A stretch of 64,000 bases of DNA from Desulfobaculum bizertense DSM 18034 (lineage in GTDB: Bacteria; Desulfobacterota; Desulfovibrionia; Desulfovibrionales; Desulfovibrionaceae), in assembly GCF_900167065.1 (NCBI RefSeq), contig NZ_FUYA01000002.1, positions 104,817 through 168,816 of the forward strand. The letters run 5' to 3'. Shown here piece after piece: positions 1 through 9,196 of the stretch. The translations under genes were made by a program, and so were the position numbers. The notes beneath the pieces are model-generated. The model was not told the origin of the DNA, made no database searches, and saw nothing but the letters and a program-made list of their open reading frames with translations. Position 1 is the first letter of the stretch. Each line of letters starts with the position of its first letter.

Positions 1-31
1 GTGCTTGTCATAACTTCGTGCTCCTCTCAGC

Positions 32-1270
32 TTACATTCCGGGAACGTTTTTCATCTTGCCGGCCATGAACATCTGGGATTCCAGAGGCAGGTCGTGTCC
101 CTTAAGCATGAGGTTGAAGTAGACCCACTTGAACATCATCTTGCCCCAGTAGTTCATGTGGCTTTCGCCAAGCAGGGACAGCGGTCCAAGACCGGGGAAG
201 GGGTACTTGCCCGGAAGCGGCTCAACGTCATAGTTGAAGTCGATGAGGTACGCCTGCTCGTAACCGGAAACGATGAAGCAGGTGGAGTGACCGTCGAACT
301 CGGGACGAGGCTCTTCACCCTCGATCTCGCGGTGCAGGTTCTCGGCAACAATGTCGGCCTCGTAGTGAGCAACAGAGCCAGCCTTGGAGGTCGGAACGTT
401 GGTTGCGTCACCAATGATGTACATGTTGTCGAACTGCTTGGATTTCAGGGTGTGCTTGTCTGTGTCCATGTAGCCCATCGGGTCAGCGATTTCGCTGTCC
501 ATGAGGAACTGGGCACCAAAGTTCGGCGGAATGGAAACCAGCAGGTCGTAGTCAACCTGATCGCCAGTTACGGATTCAAGCACTTTCTTGTCTGCATCAA
601 CGCTGTCCAGAACAAAGTTCGGGGTCACCTTGATGTTTTTCTCTTCACAGACCTTGGAAAGGATCTTGGTTGCTACTGGCTTGGTAAACGGACCAGTCAG
701 GGGGGTGACCAGTTCGATTTCAATGTCTTTTCGCACGCCATTCATGGTGAAGAACCAGTCGGCGAGGTAGACGAACTCCAGAGGTGCAACGGGGCACTTG
801 ATGGGCATTTCTGCGATGTTCAGAACAACGCGGCCCTTCTTCATGTACTTCCAGTGCTTCTGGAGAGCGATAGCTCCATCAGGAGTGTAAAAATCGTGGA
901 TGTCCTTGCGCCATCCGTTCATCATTCCCTCAACTTCTTCGGGAACAATGCGGCAGCCCGTGCCGACCACAATCCAGTCGTAGTCATATTTGCCGTTGGC
1001 ACAGGTCACAACCTTGGAAGCAGGATCAACATTGACAATGGTATCCTGAACAAAGTTGACGCCATTCGGGATGAAGCTGCTCTTGGGCTTGATGCAGTCA
1101 TCAATGGAATAAATTCCAAACGGCACGAAAAGCCAGCCCGCCTGATAGTGGTGCTGCCAGTCGCGGTCGATGACGGTGATTTCCCATTCCTTTTCGGACA
1201 GTTTTTCTCTCATCTTGTTGGCAACGATGGTTCCACCGGCGCCAGCACCGAGAATGAGCAGTTTTTTCAT
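32..1270 (-). CDS. Sulfide:quinone oxidoreductase-like FAD-dependent oxidoreductase
   Basis: Membrane-associated flavoprotein of the SQR/FCSD family, 412 residues. The N-terminal Rossmann motif GAGAGG is at residues 8-13. A second dinucleotide-binding stretch with VVGTG lies near 101-105. The C-terminal FAD-binding motif YIIGDA is near 284-289. Cys159 in the context IKCPVAP matches the redox-active cysteine of SQRs, and Cys331 is a candidate partner. The family oxidises sulfide or polysulfide and passes electrons to quinone. Start: AAGGAG lies 8 bases before the ATG. The last residues lie near the window edge, so downstream partners are not visible. A related NAD(P)H:quinone or pyridine-nucleotide oxidoreductase role is possible. 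The family is sure; the exact substrate is inferred. Confidence 0.82.
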   Translation of the reverse strand: MKKLLILGAGAGGTIVANKMREKLSEKEWEITVIDRDWQHHYQAGWLFVPFGIYSIDDCIKPKSSFIPNGVNFVQDTIVNVDPASKVVTCANGKYDYDWIVVGTGCRIVPEEVEGMMNGWRKDIHDFYTPDGAIALQKHWKYMKKGRVVLNIAEMPIKCPVAPLEFVYLADWFFTMNGVRKDIEIELVTPLTGPFTKPVATKILSKVCEEKNIKVTPNFVLDSVDADKKVLESVTGDQVDYDLLVSIPPNFGAQFLMDSEIADPMGYMDTDKHTLKSKQFDNMYIIGDATNVPTSKAGSVAHYEADIVAENLHREIEGEEPRPEFDGHSTCFIVSGYEQAYLIDFNYDVEPLPGKYPFPGLGPLSLLGESHMNYWGKMMFKWVYFNLMLKGHDLPLESQMFMAGKMKNVPGM

Positions 1271-2335
1271 ACCAGGGACTCCTTATTGATGTTGGGATAA
1301 GGTTCACGCGCTTGGTGGCGCGCTATGTTGAGCGCCGCCGGTTTCCCGGCGCAGGTCCCTGCCGTTGTTCTGCTGCGGGGCAAAAGAAGGAGTCGCCTGT
1401 GCAGCAAAGCGAAATGACGTACTTTTTCACGTCTGGTCAGGGGGGCAGTCTTGTGTGACTGCGCTCTTGTTTGTTCAATTAAACAGCACTGTTTGGGGTG
1501 TGCTGTTCATTGTCTGTCACTGCCTTGTGTCCTGTGCAGCGGTCGCGAAGGGGGCTGACCCCAAAAAGCATGCGGGGGAGTCGCATGTGATGACCTTTTT
1601 GGAGCCAAGCCCTTCCCTTGCGTAAAGAAATCCGGGGATGAGACGGATTTCTGTGTGCCTTTGCAGTCTGTTCCCTGCAAAGGCTCCTGGGGCTGGTGGT
1701 GATGAATCAGCCCCAGGGAGGGGAATTTGCAAAAACGGGCAACATGCGCTCTGGAGAAGCGCAGGCTGCGTTGCCTGTCTTTGCCACTGACTTTTGGTGA
1801 TGAATCAAAAGCCAGGCTATGAGGTGTCTGGGCCAAGGATGACTGGCTTTGCCCGGACGAGTGGCAGACCAAGGTCTGTTCCCCTTGTTCTGCCTGCCAG
1901 CCTTTATGGAGGAAGAGGCCTAAGGCTGGCGGGGTGCATGCCGAAATGACGGGAATTATGGAGAGAGCCATTCCTGTCAGCGGCATACGGTAAATTTGAT
2001 CTTGTTAATCTATATTGAAAAAGTCTGGATTAAGCAGAAAAAAAGAGGGGGTACGTTTTTTCTATTTCGGACTTTTTTAATACCGATTAATTTTGTCTGA
2101 ATTAAGTCAATGTTGGCACTGTGTCAAGATACGGGTGATATTTTTAATTATCAATATTTTTAATTATTTATGCGGAAAATGAGAAATATTCCGAGAAAAA
2201 TGAAGGAAAATGAAGGGATGGGAGAGGCATATTTTTGTGCTGTTTAAGACCAAAAGCAGAGGCGGCACAGCGCTGAGGGGAGTGTGACGGCTCCCCTCAG
2301 TGGCGCTGCCATTCAGCTGTTTTTATGATCGTTTC
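1271..2335. other. Gene-free spacer with a run of hairpins
   Basis: About 1 kb without a convincing gene. Open frames here lack ribosome binding sites and recognisable domains. Positions 1627-1811 hold consecutive inverted repeats: GAAATCCG/CGGATTTC (1627-1634, 1644-1651), GCCTTTGCAG/CTGCAAAGGC (1657-1666, 1675-1684), CCTGGGGCTG/CAGCCCCAGG (1686-1695, 1708-1717) and CTTTTG/CAAAAG (1791-1811). The last two share the loop sequence GGTGATGAATC. From about 2000 to 2200 the DNA becomes AT-rich. Confidence 0.55.
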
Positions 2336-2566
2336 TTAGCACAACGGGAGCAGAGCACAGGCATTCAGCGCCTCAGAAAGGATGCCCTGATGGTTTGGTG
2401 GAAAAGCAAGCATCAGCCCAAAGAAGATGGCAGAAAGCAAAACATAGAGCCAAAGCCCGGAGCGCTTTGTTCTGTCTCCCCAGAAGATAACAAGACGTGG
2501 GTTGATGATGCCAAGGATAATGCACACCAAAAAAGCAAGTGCAAGAACGAGACACAGAGTGGACAT
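2336..2566 (-). CDS. Small membrane protein, function unknown
   Basis: A 76-residue protein with two probable membrane helices, about residues 4-24 and 39-58, joined by a short basic loop containing the sequence VIFWGDRTKRS. The start used is the ATG with GGAGG at 2572-2576, six bases upstream; an in-frame ATG four codons earlier has no such site. I do not recognise a named family with certainty. It stands alone between two long spacers, so context gives no role. Good ribosome binding site and the hydrophobic pattern make it likely to be real. Confidence 0.6.
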   Translation of the reverse strand: MSTLCLVLALAFLVCIILGIINPRLVIFWGDRTKRSGLWLYVLLSAIFFGLMLAFPPNHQGILSEALNACALLPLC

Positions 2567-3577
2567 GGAAACCTCCAATTTTTCGGCCTCAGTTTTAGTG
2601 CAAATTCATCAGCAAAACAACAGTTGATGTATCTTTATATCCTACGCTTGCACTTGGGACATGGGGAGCGGGAATGAAGAAGAGAGGGGTGCTCGTGAGG
2701 TGAGGCGCTGAGTGTGAAAAAGTGTTGGAAAATGGTGAATGTTTCACGGCATAAAAAGTGTGAAACGTAGCGTCAAAAATGTCGTCAAATTCTCAGCATA
2801 AATTGCGCCAAGTTTGTCGCAATTTTGTGCAAAAAAGTCCTAATTTTTGAATGCCGTGAATTTGTTGAAAATATTTTTGAAAAAAGTATTGAATATTAGG
2901 GTATTGATCGTGGTTGACCACTGTAAAAATAGCCAAAGAAAGAAAAGATTTTTTTTAGAAAAATAAAATGGCAAAAAATACAATGATTTCAGTATAGTGA
3001 CCGCGATTAAGCCCTGCGAGTGTTTGTCGTGAATAAAAAAACGCTTGCGTCATAGAAAAAGATGCCATAGCGCGAGCGTATCAGGAACATATTTTCATGC
3101 TGTTTGAGAGTCTGTTTCTGACGCAAAAACGCAGGATGTTTCCCTTGCATGCTTTTGCATCAGTCGAGACCTCTTTTTTGTGCCAAAAGCAGTTCCGTTG
3201 TCGTGCGGGACGAGCACACGGCATCCTCATTTATGGATGCGAAACTGCGTTTACTGCATGTGTGGCGGTACGGCGAACTGAAGTTAAGCCACCTTCAATT
3301 GCGGCCGACGTGTTCGGGCGTAAACAGTCACTAAAGCTGTCTTGCTCAGCTCCTTCCTGGGTGAAGCTTCCATGCCAGTTGAAGCTTCTCTTTTCCCAGG
3401 GCGCAAGCGCTTTTCTGAGTGTCTCCAAAACACCGTCCTCCTGCCTGCACAGGAAGAGAGGAAGCGGAGAGACGCCCTGATTTGTTAGAAATGCCTGCCT
3501 TGCACGCGCGCAGGCGACCTTCGTGATTCCCCGTGGAACCGAAGGGGTGGACGAAAGTCCACAAAAAGGAGTTGAAA
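2567..3577. other. Long AT-rich regulatory spacer
   Basis: Divergent spacer between the small membrane protein gene and the EamA gene. The stretch 2700-3010 is strongly AT-rich. It contains two sites resembling the TGATCGCGATTA family seen before the carnitine genes: TTGATCGTGGTTGA at 2905-2918 and TGACCGCGATTAA at 2998-3010. An open frame at 3097-3480 has no ribosome binding site and no recognisable domain and is not called. Confidence 0.45.
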
Positions 3578-4552
3578 ATGCATGGCCTGAAGAGTCTGCG
3601 GACTCATTACGTCTTCGGGTATGTGCTCATTGCTCTTGCTGTCCTGAACTGGTCAGGAAATTTTGTAGCAGCTCGGGCAATGGCGAACGTTTTTCCACCT
3701 GCAACATTTAACGTTTTGCGCTGGCTTATTGCGACAGTGGTGTTTCTCCCCTTTGGGATTCGTCCGCTGTGGCGAGAAAGAGCCGTTGTGTTAGCGAATC
3801 TGCCTGTATTATTTCTTGTTTCGCTCTTCGGTATCTCTCTCTACGACGTGTTGAGCTTTATTGCCGGGAGCACCACAGGTGCCCTCAATATGTCGCTCAT
3901 TGCAACGCTTTCCCCGGTGTTTACCTTTATTGCTGCCCATTTCTTTCTTGGGGAAGATCTGAACCGGCAGACGATTGTGGGTATCTTGGTGAGTGTTGTT
4001 GGTGTGGTGACTCTGGTCACGAACGGCGACATTTCTCGGCTTGCGGTCCTGAGGTTTTCGACTGGCGATTTGCTCATGCTTTGTGTGGCCTGCATGTCCG
4101 CAGGGTACAACGTCTCTATTAAGCGTCTCGCAGGAAAGCTGAGTCAGTCAGCAATGTTGATGGCGACATTTCTTTTAGGTTTACTTGCTCTGTGCCCCAT
4201 GTGTTTTTGGGAATTGCAAAACGGTGCAAGCCTTCCTGAAATGACGGTGGAAATTTGGGAGATTCTCTTATATCTTGGAATCTTCGCGTCGGTTTTATGT
4301 TACTTGTTCTGGAATATGGCTGTTTCAATTATTGGCGCAGGAAAGGCCACGCTTTTTTATTACACAATTCCCTTTTGTAGCGGAATTCTTGCGTGGTACT
4401 TCCTTGGTGAAGCAGTAACGTATGCCCAGATTATGAGTGGGATAATGATTTTCGGAGGTATCATTATCTGTTTGAGCGCGGGGTCATCGACCAAAACGCG
4501 TCCACACAAAAGAATTCAATCTATGAGGGCACTTCGAGGTGAATCGGTATGA
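3578..4552 (+). CDS. EamA/DMT-family transporter
   Basis: Inner-membrane protein of 324 residues with about ten predicted helices arranged as two EamA repeats, typical of drug/metabolite exporters (RhaT/YdcZ superfamily). The first repeat shows the usual NWSGNFVAARA segment early in helix 1. The second repeat ends with the common pattern in which a conserved Pro-Phe and a GEAVT loop precede the last helix. Start: ATG with AAGGAG six bases upstream; an earlier in-frame ATG at 3533 lacks a site and adds only polar residues. The gene overlaps the YitT gene by 14 bases, so they are probably co-transcribed. Substrate unknown; amino acids or metabolites are typical of the family. Confidence 0.85.
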   Translation: MHGLKSLRTHYVFGYVLIALAVLNWSGNFVAARAMANVFPPATFNVLRWLIATVVFLPFGIRPLWRERAVVLANLPVLFLVSLFGISLYDVLSFIAGSTTGALNMSLIATLSPVFTFIAAHFFLGEDLNRQTIVGILVSVVGVVTLVTNGDISRLAVLRFSTGDLLMLCVACMSAGYNVSIKRLAGKLSQSAMLMATFLLGLLALCPMCFWELQNGASLPEMTVEIWEILLYLGIFASVLCYLFWNMAVSIIGAGKATLFYYTIPFCSGILAWYFLGEAVTYAQIMSGIMIFGGIIICLSAGSSTKTRPHKRIQSMRALRGESV

Positions 4553-5393
4553 ACTCACGGCGTCTTTGCCGTGGAATATTTTGTTGCTCACGGCTGGCGC
4601 CTTTGTTTTCATCCTTGGGTACAATGGGGTGGCTGCTCATCACAGCTTCGTCCCCTCAGGACTGTATGGCTTTGCCGTCCTGTTCCATCACTTTGTCCCA
4701 GATCTCGACGTCAGCACCTGGTATCTGGCGTTTAACGTCCCCATCTTTCTGCTCGCGTGGAAAGCTGTCGGACGTCGTTTCTTTTTGCTGAACTTATACT
4801 GCATGAGCATGGTGACCTTTTTGACCGCCGTCATGCATCTCGACTTTGGTATTCAGGACAGAATGTGCGCGGCAATAGCCTCTGGCGCACTCATGGGCGC
4901 AGGAGCTGGCATAATCCTGCGTTCCTATGGGGCAGGAGGCGGGCTTGATATTGTCGCCGTCATTTTGAACAGTAAATTCAACACGCGTATCGGTACGTTT
5001 TATTTTTTGGTCAACGCTGTACTGATGGCTGCCGTCGCTACGAACTTTGAGCCTGATCTCGTCGTCGCGTCTCTTGTCGTGTTGTTTTTAAGCTCTGTCT
5101 CCACTGAGTATGTGTTGTCCATGTTCAACCAAAGGAAATCTGTCTTCATCATTTCTAGGATGCAGGCAGAAATTGCCGAGGAAATGCGCGCTCTTCGTAT
5201 TCAGGCGACTGTTATTCACGCTAGCGGTGCCTACACCGGGCGGAATGCAGATATGCTCTACAGCATTACCGACAACTTACGACTCAAGCGTCTCGAAGCA
5301 TTGGTCTACGAGAAAGACCCCGATGCTATCTTTGTCGTTGAAAATACCTTCAACGTCCTCGGGAACAACTTCAGCAGGCGAAAAGTGTATTAG
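4539..5393 (+). CDS. YitT family membrane protein (DUF161/DUF2179)
   Basis: A 284-residue protein with about five to six N-terminal helices (YitT_membrane domain, residues 10-180). The glycine-rich loop GAGAGIILRSYGAGGGLD is characteristic of the family. A cytosolic C-terminal DUF2179 domain follows (about 195-284), with the pattern SGAYTGR. Start is GTG, inside the end of the EamA gene, with GAGGG about ten bases upstream. The overlap points to translational coupling. Molecular function of YitT proteins is not established. Its stop is followed almost at once by the modular repeat at this convergent junction. Confidence 0.85.
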   Translation: MNRYELTASLPWNILLLTAGAFVFILGYNGVAAHHSFVPSGLYGFAVLFHHFVPDLDVSTWYLAFNVPIFLLAWKAVGRRFFLLNLYCMSMVTFLTAVMHLDFGIQDRMCAAIASGALMGAGAGIILRSYGAGGGLDIVAVILNSKFNTRIGTFYFLVNAVLMAAVATNFEPDLVVASLVVLFLSSVSTEYVLSMFNQRKSVFIISRMQAEIAEEMRALRIQATVIHASGAYTGRNADMLYSITDNLRLKRLEALVYEKDPDAIFVVENTFNVLGNNFSRRKVY

Positions 5394-5448
5394 TTTTTAG
5401 GGCCTACCTCAGCATTAATGTGCTGGATGGGCAGGAGAGGAGAGAACC

Positions 5449-5978
5449 GGGGCCTGTCCCAGCGCGGTAGTGCTGGATGGGTGGGTGGGGGAATATTGGG
5501 GGCCTGCCCCCAAACCCCCGCGTAAGGGAATGATTCCCTTACGTATCCTCATCGAGTTTAAAAGCCGTGCAAGCTTCGCTTGCACGGCTTTTAAACTTGT
5601 TGGGCACAACGTCGAGAGCCTTTTTCTCTTTTGCGAGTTCGCCGCCATTTTCTTTCTGAACGCTCGCGTTCAGAAAGAAAAGAAGCGCGTTCTGGAAAAG
5701 GCAAAAGAACACGCGTTCGGGAAACGCCGACTAGGCCAAAATTTAAGGGGCCGGATGTAGGGGAAAGCCAACGGCTTTCACACATCCGGCCCCTTAAATT
5801 TTGGGCGATAGCGGGATTCCCAAGGGCCTCGTCCTTGGGCGGGGTCAAGGGGCGGCGCCCCTTGCAGAGGTGCGGGGACAGAGTCCCCGCCCACCCTAGC
5901 GCCCCTTGCAGAGCACGAGACGGAGTCTCGTACCCCACCCACCCCGCGAACTTGCTAGAGCACGAGATGGAATCTCGT
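5449..5978 (+). repeat. Modular hairpin element, copy A (convergent junction)
   Basis: Composite of inverted repeats. In order: m1 TTGGGGGC/GCCCCCAA (5496-5513); m2 CGTAAGGGAAT/ATTCCCTTACG (5521-5543); m3 with 19-base arms GTTTAAAAGCCGTGCAAGC (5556-5596); m5 with 16-base arms TTTTCTTTCTGAACGC (5648-5681). Then m6 with 23-base arms (5736-5758, 5782-5804) around an inner GAAAGCC/GGCTTTC stem; m7 CCCAAGG/CCTTGGG plus CAAGGGGCG/CGCCCCTTG (5819-5864); m8 GCGGGGAC/GTCCCCGC (5872-5890); m9 ACGAGAC/GTCTCGT (5915-5931) and a variant (5962-5978). The same order recurs at 37.7 kb and, inverted, at 30.9 kb. It fills the space between convergent YitT and activator genes. No open frame or transposase is inside. 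Confidence 0.85.
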
Positions 5979-6012
5979 AAAAAAAGGGCCGTGCTTCGTA
6001 CGAAGCACGGCC
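5979..6012 (-). terminator. Intrinsic terminator of the corrinoid activator operon
   Basis: A perfect 26-base palindrome at 5987-6012 (arms GGCCGTGCTTCGT/ACGAAGCACGGCC) is followed on the minus strand by a run of seven T (5979-5985). It lies just after the stop codon of the RACo-type gene and ends the long minus-strand methyltransferase operon. Confidence 0.8.
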
Positions 6013-6031
6013 TCATGCTGTCTGCAGAGGG

Positions 6032-7786
6032 TTATTTTTCTGGGAACACCATTTGCTCGATGTACGCGTTGGTGAATTCCGGTCGGGCAGATAACTCCAG
6101 ATATTGTGCCCTGTCCATAATAGACTGGACGTGACCGGCCGCGTTTTCTTCTGTGATGTAGCGGAGGGCTCCGAAGCTTGTAGCATTACCCATCACGCAG
6201 ATTTTTTCGAGCAGTTGTTCAGGAATCAGGCCAATACGAACGGCACTATTGGCTTTGAGTGCAGAGCCAAAGCCTCCGGCAAGGTAGAGAGTTTCGATGT
6301 CGGAAATGTCTAAACCTGCCTCGGCGATGAGGACTTCGATTCCTGCCCTGACGGCGGCCTTAGCAAGCTGAACTTCGCGGATATCGGCTTGCGTGAGAGA
6401 AACCTTTGGTGTGAGCATGAAGCCTTTTTCAGAGTTTACGCAGTCTCTGAGGGGGCAGTCCTTTTCTGGCTCAATACGTCCGGTTTCATCGAGGGCTTTT
6501 GTCTCCAGCATCAGGGCGATAGCGTCCAGAACACCTGAGCCACACAGACCCTGAGGAGTCGCGTTCTCAATACTTGTGTAGCTGACGGTGTTTTGTGCAG
6601 ACAGCTCTACTGTGTCGATTGCTCCAGCCTGTCCAGCCATACCGCAGGACAGGGTTGCGCCTTCAAAGCACGGGCCAGCGGCGGCGGAGCAACAGTAAAA
6701 GGTATTGTTGGCAAAGAGCACGGTTTCTGCATTTGTTCCGAAGTCGATGAGTAGAAAGGGCTTTTTTGCCTGATAGGCACCAACGGCTAACAGGGAGGCG
6801 ACGATGTCTGCCCCGATGTAGGACGAGATGCTTGGTAAGAGGAAAGCCTGTGCGCTGGTGTTGAGCCCAAGCTCACAGGCGGGGAGCTGGGTTGCTCGCA
6901 TGCTTACCGGGGTGAACGGTGCTTTACCGATAAATTCCGGTGGAATACCGCAAAGGAGATGCATCATAGTGGTATTTCCCGCCAGAGAAATCACACTCAC
7001 ATCTGCAATGCCGGTTTCTGCACGCAGGGCATCCAGCATAGTGTTCAGCTGGTTGATAATGGCCTTTTCAAGAGGCTCTGTTCCCTGCTCAATGGTCGAC
7101 TTAATGCGGCTCACGACGTCGGCCCCGTAGGGGTACTGTGCATTGTGAGCGCCTTTTGTTGCAGCGATGCGCTGAGTCTCCAGATTGAGCAGCGTGACGG
7201 CCACTGTTGTGGTGCCAATATCCACAATAAGGGCATGGTGGGCGGCTTCCGTGCTTATTCCGAGCAGGGTGTCGCCCTGAATGAGGGCATAGCCTTCTGT
7301 AGAAGAGTTTTCGAAGTGTTTAAGGCGATGTGGGAGCTTGCGCAGTTCTGCCAGCGGCAGGGCAGAGGTTTTTGCGCTTGTTGCTTCGAGCACGCGGTCT
7401 TCATCTGTCTGTGGTCGCTCAATGGAGGCGGGGCTAATGCGGAATGCCTCTTTGCGAATGGCGGGCTTAAATTCAAAGCCTTTTCGCGTAAAGGAAGACA
7501 GCACGCACAGGGCGTTTTTTGCCGGGATAGCAATCTTGAGTCCCTCAAACGCCTTGGTGTGACATGCCAGTCGCAGACCGGAAGACAGGGCATTTTCATC
7601 GAGCTTCTTGCGTTCTTCGGCAGTCGGCTCGCTGTTGGCATAGATCAAACACTTTCCACACTTGCCAATGCCGCATGGAAAATCCAGCAGTGAGTGCTCC
7701 TGCAGGAGAGGTTTAATAGGTGCCCCATTGGGAAGGGTGTAAAGCTCTTCCTTGTCTTTGTGACAGATGGTGATGGAAACATTCAT
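6032..7786 (-). CDS. Corrinoid reductive activator (RACo/RamA-like, ASKHA ATPase)
   Basis: A 584-residue protein that should restore inactive Co(II) corrinoid to Co(I) using ATP. The N-terminal 2Fe-2S ferredoxin domain has ligands Cys38, Cys43, Cys46 and Cys75. A linker and the large DUF4445/ASKHA ATPase domain follow, with phosphate-binding segments DIGTTTVAV near 200 and DFGTNAE near 350 and a C-terminal AGGFG motif. The start chosen is the ATG two bases after the stop of the DUF1638 gene, because the ferredoxin fold begins there; a longer frame to 7846 would overlap that gene. It is the last gene of the operon. Partner is most likely the corrinoid protein encoded two genes upstream. Confidence 0.88.
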   Translation of the reverse strand: MNVSITICHKDKEELYTLPNGAPIKPLLQEHSLLDFPCGIGKCGKCLIYANSEPTAEERKKLDENALSSGLRLACHTKAFEGLKIAIPAKNALCVLSSFTRKGFEFKPAIRKEAFRISPASIERPQTDEDRVLEATSAKTSALPLAELRKLPHRLKHFENSSTEGYALIQGDTLLGISTEAAHHALIVDIGTTTVAVTLLNLETQRIAATKGAHNAQYPYGADVVSRIKSTIEQGTEPLEKAIINQLNTMLDALRAETGIADVSVISLAGNTTMMHLLCGIPPEFIGKAPFTPVSMRATQLPACELGLNTSAQAFLLPSISSYIGADIVASLLAVGAYQAKKPFLLIDFGTNAETVLFANNTFYCCSAAAGPCFEGATLSCGMAGQAGAIDTVELSAQNTVSYTSIENATPQGLCGSGVLDAIALMLETKALDETGRIEPEKDCPLRDCVNSEKGFMLTPKVSLTQADIREVQLAKAAVRAGIEVLIAEAGLDISDIETLYLAGGFGSALKANSAVRIGLIPEQLLEKICVMGNATSFGALRYITEENAAGHVQSIMDRAQYLELSARPEFTNAYIEQMVFPEK

Positions 7787-7787
7787 T

Positions 7788-8534
7788 TCAGACAGCCTTT
7801 TTTGACAGCGGAGATGCAGTAAAAACTCCTGAGGCTGAAAGCTCAAGTGTGTGCTGGGGGGGGATCTGGAAAAAGAGGTCTGGCTGTGCTGCGCCCATCA
7901 GCAAAGCCTGCACATAACTCATAGAGCCAGACATTGTGGTCAGCTTGAGTCCTGCATCGTCGGCAACAAAGCGAGCAGTCTTGTAAAGCTGTTCCGAGTC
8001 CTTCCACTGATCCCAAAGAATAAGACGCGCCTGAGAATATTCTTTGAGCCAGCCATGCTCCATATCTATGAGGTACTGTGCGGAGTCCTCCCCAAACTTG
8101 TCTGCATACTCCTGAAAACGTTTTTGCCGGTTTTCCACAAAGGGAAGCTGGGAATAGCGAAGCCAGCCCGGAGACATCCAAAAGGTTCGTTCACTGTCGG
8201 GTATCTGAGATTTTTGTTCCTGATTCAGCCCCAAAAGCAGGGGGATGCAGTCGTGCACCCGCGGCAAGACAAGAGGGGTTTTTTGAGACGATATCCCAGA
8301 GAGTCCCTGCCCGCAGTATCCGTAACACAAGAGGATTTTCGTTGGCGCAGGAGAAGAGTTTTCCAGCTCGTTGATTTTGAGCTGGAGCTGCTCGCGAAGC
8401 TTGTTTGGAACGTCGTGCAGGCCCTGTGGCAAAAAGTGCACGTCGTGAGAGAGCCGGAGCTTCTCAATGAGAAACTCCAGCTCAGCTCGAAACACTTCAC
8501 AAGCAATGACCGCTATGCGTGTGCTGCCTTGCAT
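7788..8534 (-). CDS. DUF1638 domain-containing protein
   Basis: A 248-residue cytosolic protein of the DUF1638 family. Visible family marks are the N-terminal IACEVFRAELE strand, a Cys-rich LCYGYCGQGLSG segment near residues 70-81, the PRVHDC motif near 90-95 and FWMSPGWLRY near 120. The cysteines and histidine could bind a metal, but this is inference. It overlaps the corrinoid-protein gene by 22 bases and abuts the activator gene, which indicates tight co-translation. DUF1638 genes commonly sit in corrinoid methyltransferase loci. Biochemical function is not known to me. Confidence 0.82.
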   Translation of the reverse strand: MQGSTRIAVIACEVFRAELEFLIEKLRLSHDVHFLPQGLHDVPNKLREQLQLKINELENSSPAPTKILLCYGYCGQGLSGISSQKTPLVLPRVHDCIPLLLGLNQEQKSQIPDSERTFWMSPGWLRYSQLPFVENRQKRFQEYADKFGEDSAQYLIDMEHGWLKEYSQARLILWDQWKDSEQLYKTARFVADDAGLKLTTMSGSMSYVQALLMGAAQPDLFFQIPPQHTLELSASGVFTASPLSKKAV

Positions 8535-9163
8535 ATTTCCAGAGCTTTTTCGGCTGCGGTGGATGCATCGGGGGTGTAGTAGTCAGCTCCGATCTTGTCG
8601 CGGAAGTCGTCATTAACCGGTGCGCCACCGATCATGAGTTTGACTTTGCCAGCGATGTCGCTGCCCTTGAGACATTCCACAACGTCCTTCAGGTGAACCA
8701 TGGTGGTGGTCAGCAGAGCGGAACAGGCGATAACGTCAGCGTCGTGTTCGATAGCTGCGTCGATGTATGCCTGAGGAGCAACGTTGGTGCCCAGATCGTA
8801 GACTTCGAGGCCTTTGCTCTCCATCATCATGCGAACGAGGTTCTTACCAATGTCGTGCAGGTCGTCCTTGATGGTTCCGATAACGACAACGCCTTTTTTC
8901 TCGACGTTTTCACCAACGAGCAGGGGGCGAAGCAGTTCGGTGCCTGCTGCCATTGCGCGAGCGGCAATAAGAACTTCCGGAATGAAAATGTCGTTGTTTT
9001 TGAAACGTTCGCCAATCACGTCCATGCCAGACATGAGGCCGTCGTTCAGAATGGTCTGAGCAGAAAGGCCTTCATCAATGGCCTGCTGAACCTGCTCTGC
9101 AACTTCTTTCATTTTACCTTTCTGGAGATTCTGAGAAATTTCCTCAAGAATTGCTGTGCTCAT
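8513..9163 (-). CDS. Corrinoid (methyl-carrier) protein, MtbC/MttC/MtgC-like
   Basis: A 216-residue carrier that takes the methyl group from the MttB-family enzyme and hands it to the UroD-type methyltransferase. Residues 1-85 form the helical B12-binding cap domain. The Rossmann B12 domain follows, with the base-off motif D101-x-H103-x-x-G106, where His103 is the lower cobalt ligand. SALLTTTM near 146-153 and GGAPV near 178-182 are the usual nucleotide-tail contacts. Start has AGGGA seven bases upstream. The stop lies inside the DUF1638 gene. The subfamily (trimethylamine, glycine betaine or other) cannot be read from the sequence alone. Confidence 0.92.
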   Translation of the reverse strand: MSTAILEEISQNLQKGKMKEVAEQVQQAIDEGLSAQTILNDGLMSGMDVIGERFKNNDIFIPEVLIAARAMAAGTELLRPLLVGENVEKKGVVVIGTIKDDLHDIGKNLVRMMMESKGLEVYDLGTNVAPQAYIDAAIEHDADVIACSALLTTTMVHLKDVVECLKGSDIAGKVKLMIGGAPVNDDFRDKIGADYYTPDASTAAEKALEICKAAHA

Positions 9164-9196
9164 TTTGTGTCCCTTTTTTTCTGTGCTGAAATGGTG

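Noticed and set aside
1507-1986. 159-codon minus-strand open frame
   Set aside because: It runs through the hairpin series, has no ribosome binding site, and its product is low-complexity without any domain.
3097-3480. 127-codon open frame before the EamA gene
   Set aside because: No ribosome binding site and no domain, with atypical composition. It probably arises by chance in the promoter spacer.
5449-5978. CRISPR array or insertion sequence
   Set aside because: The repeats are different inverted repeats without regular spacers, and there is no cas gene, transposase frame, terminal inverted repeat pair or target-site duplication.
6032-7846. Longer N-terminus for the corrinoid activator
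   Set aside because: The 20 extra residues would be translated within the DUF1638 coding region. The ferredoxin domain starts at the ATG at 7786.
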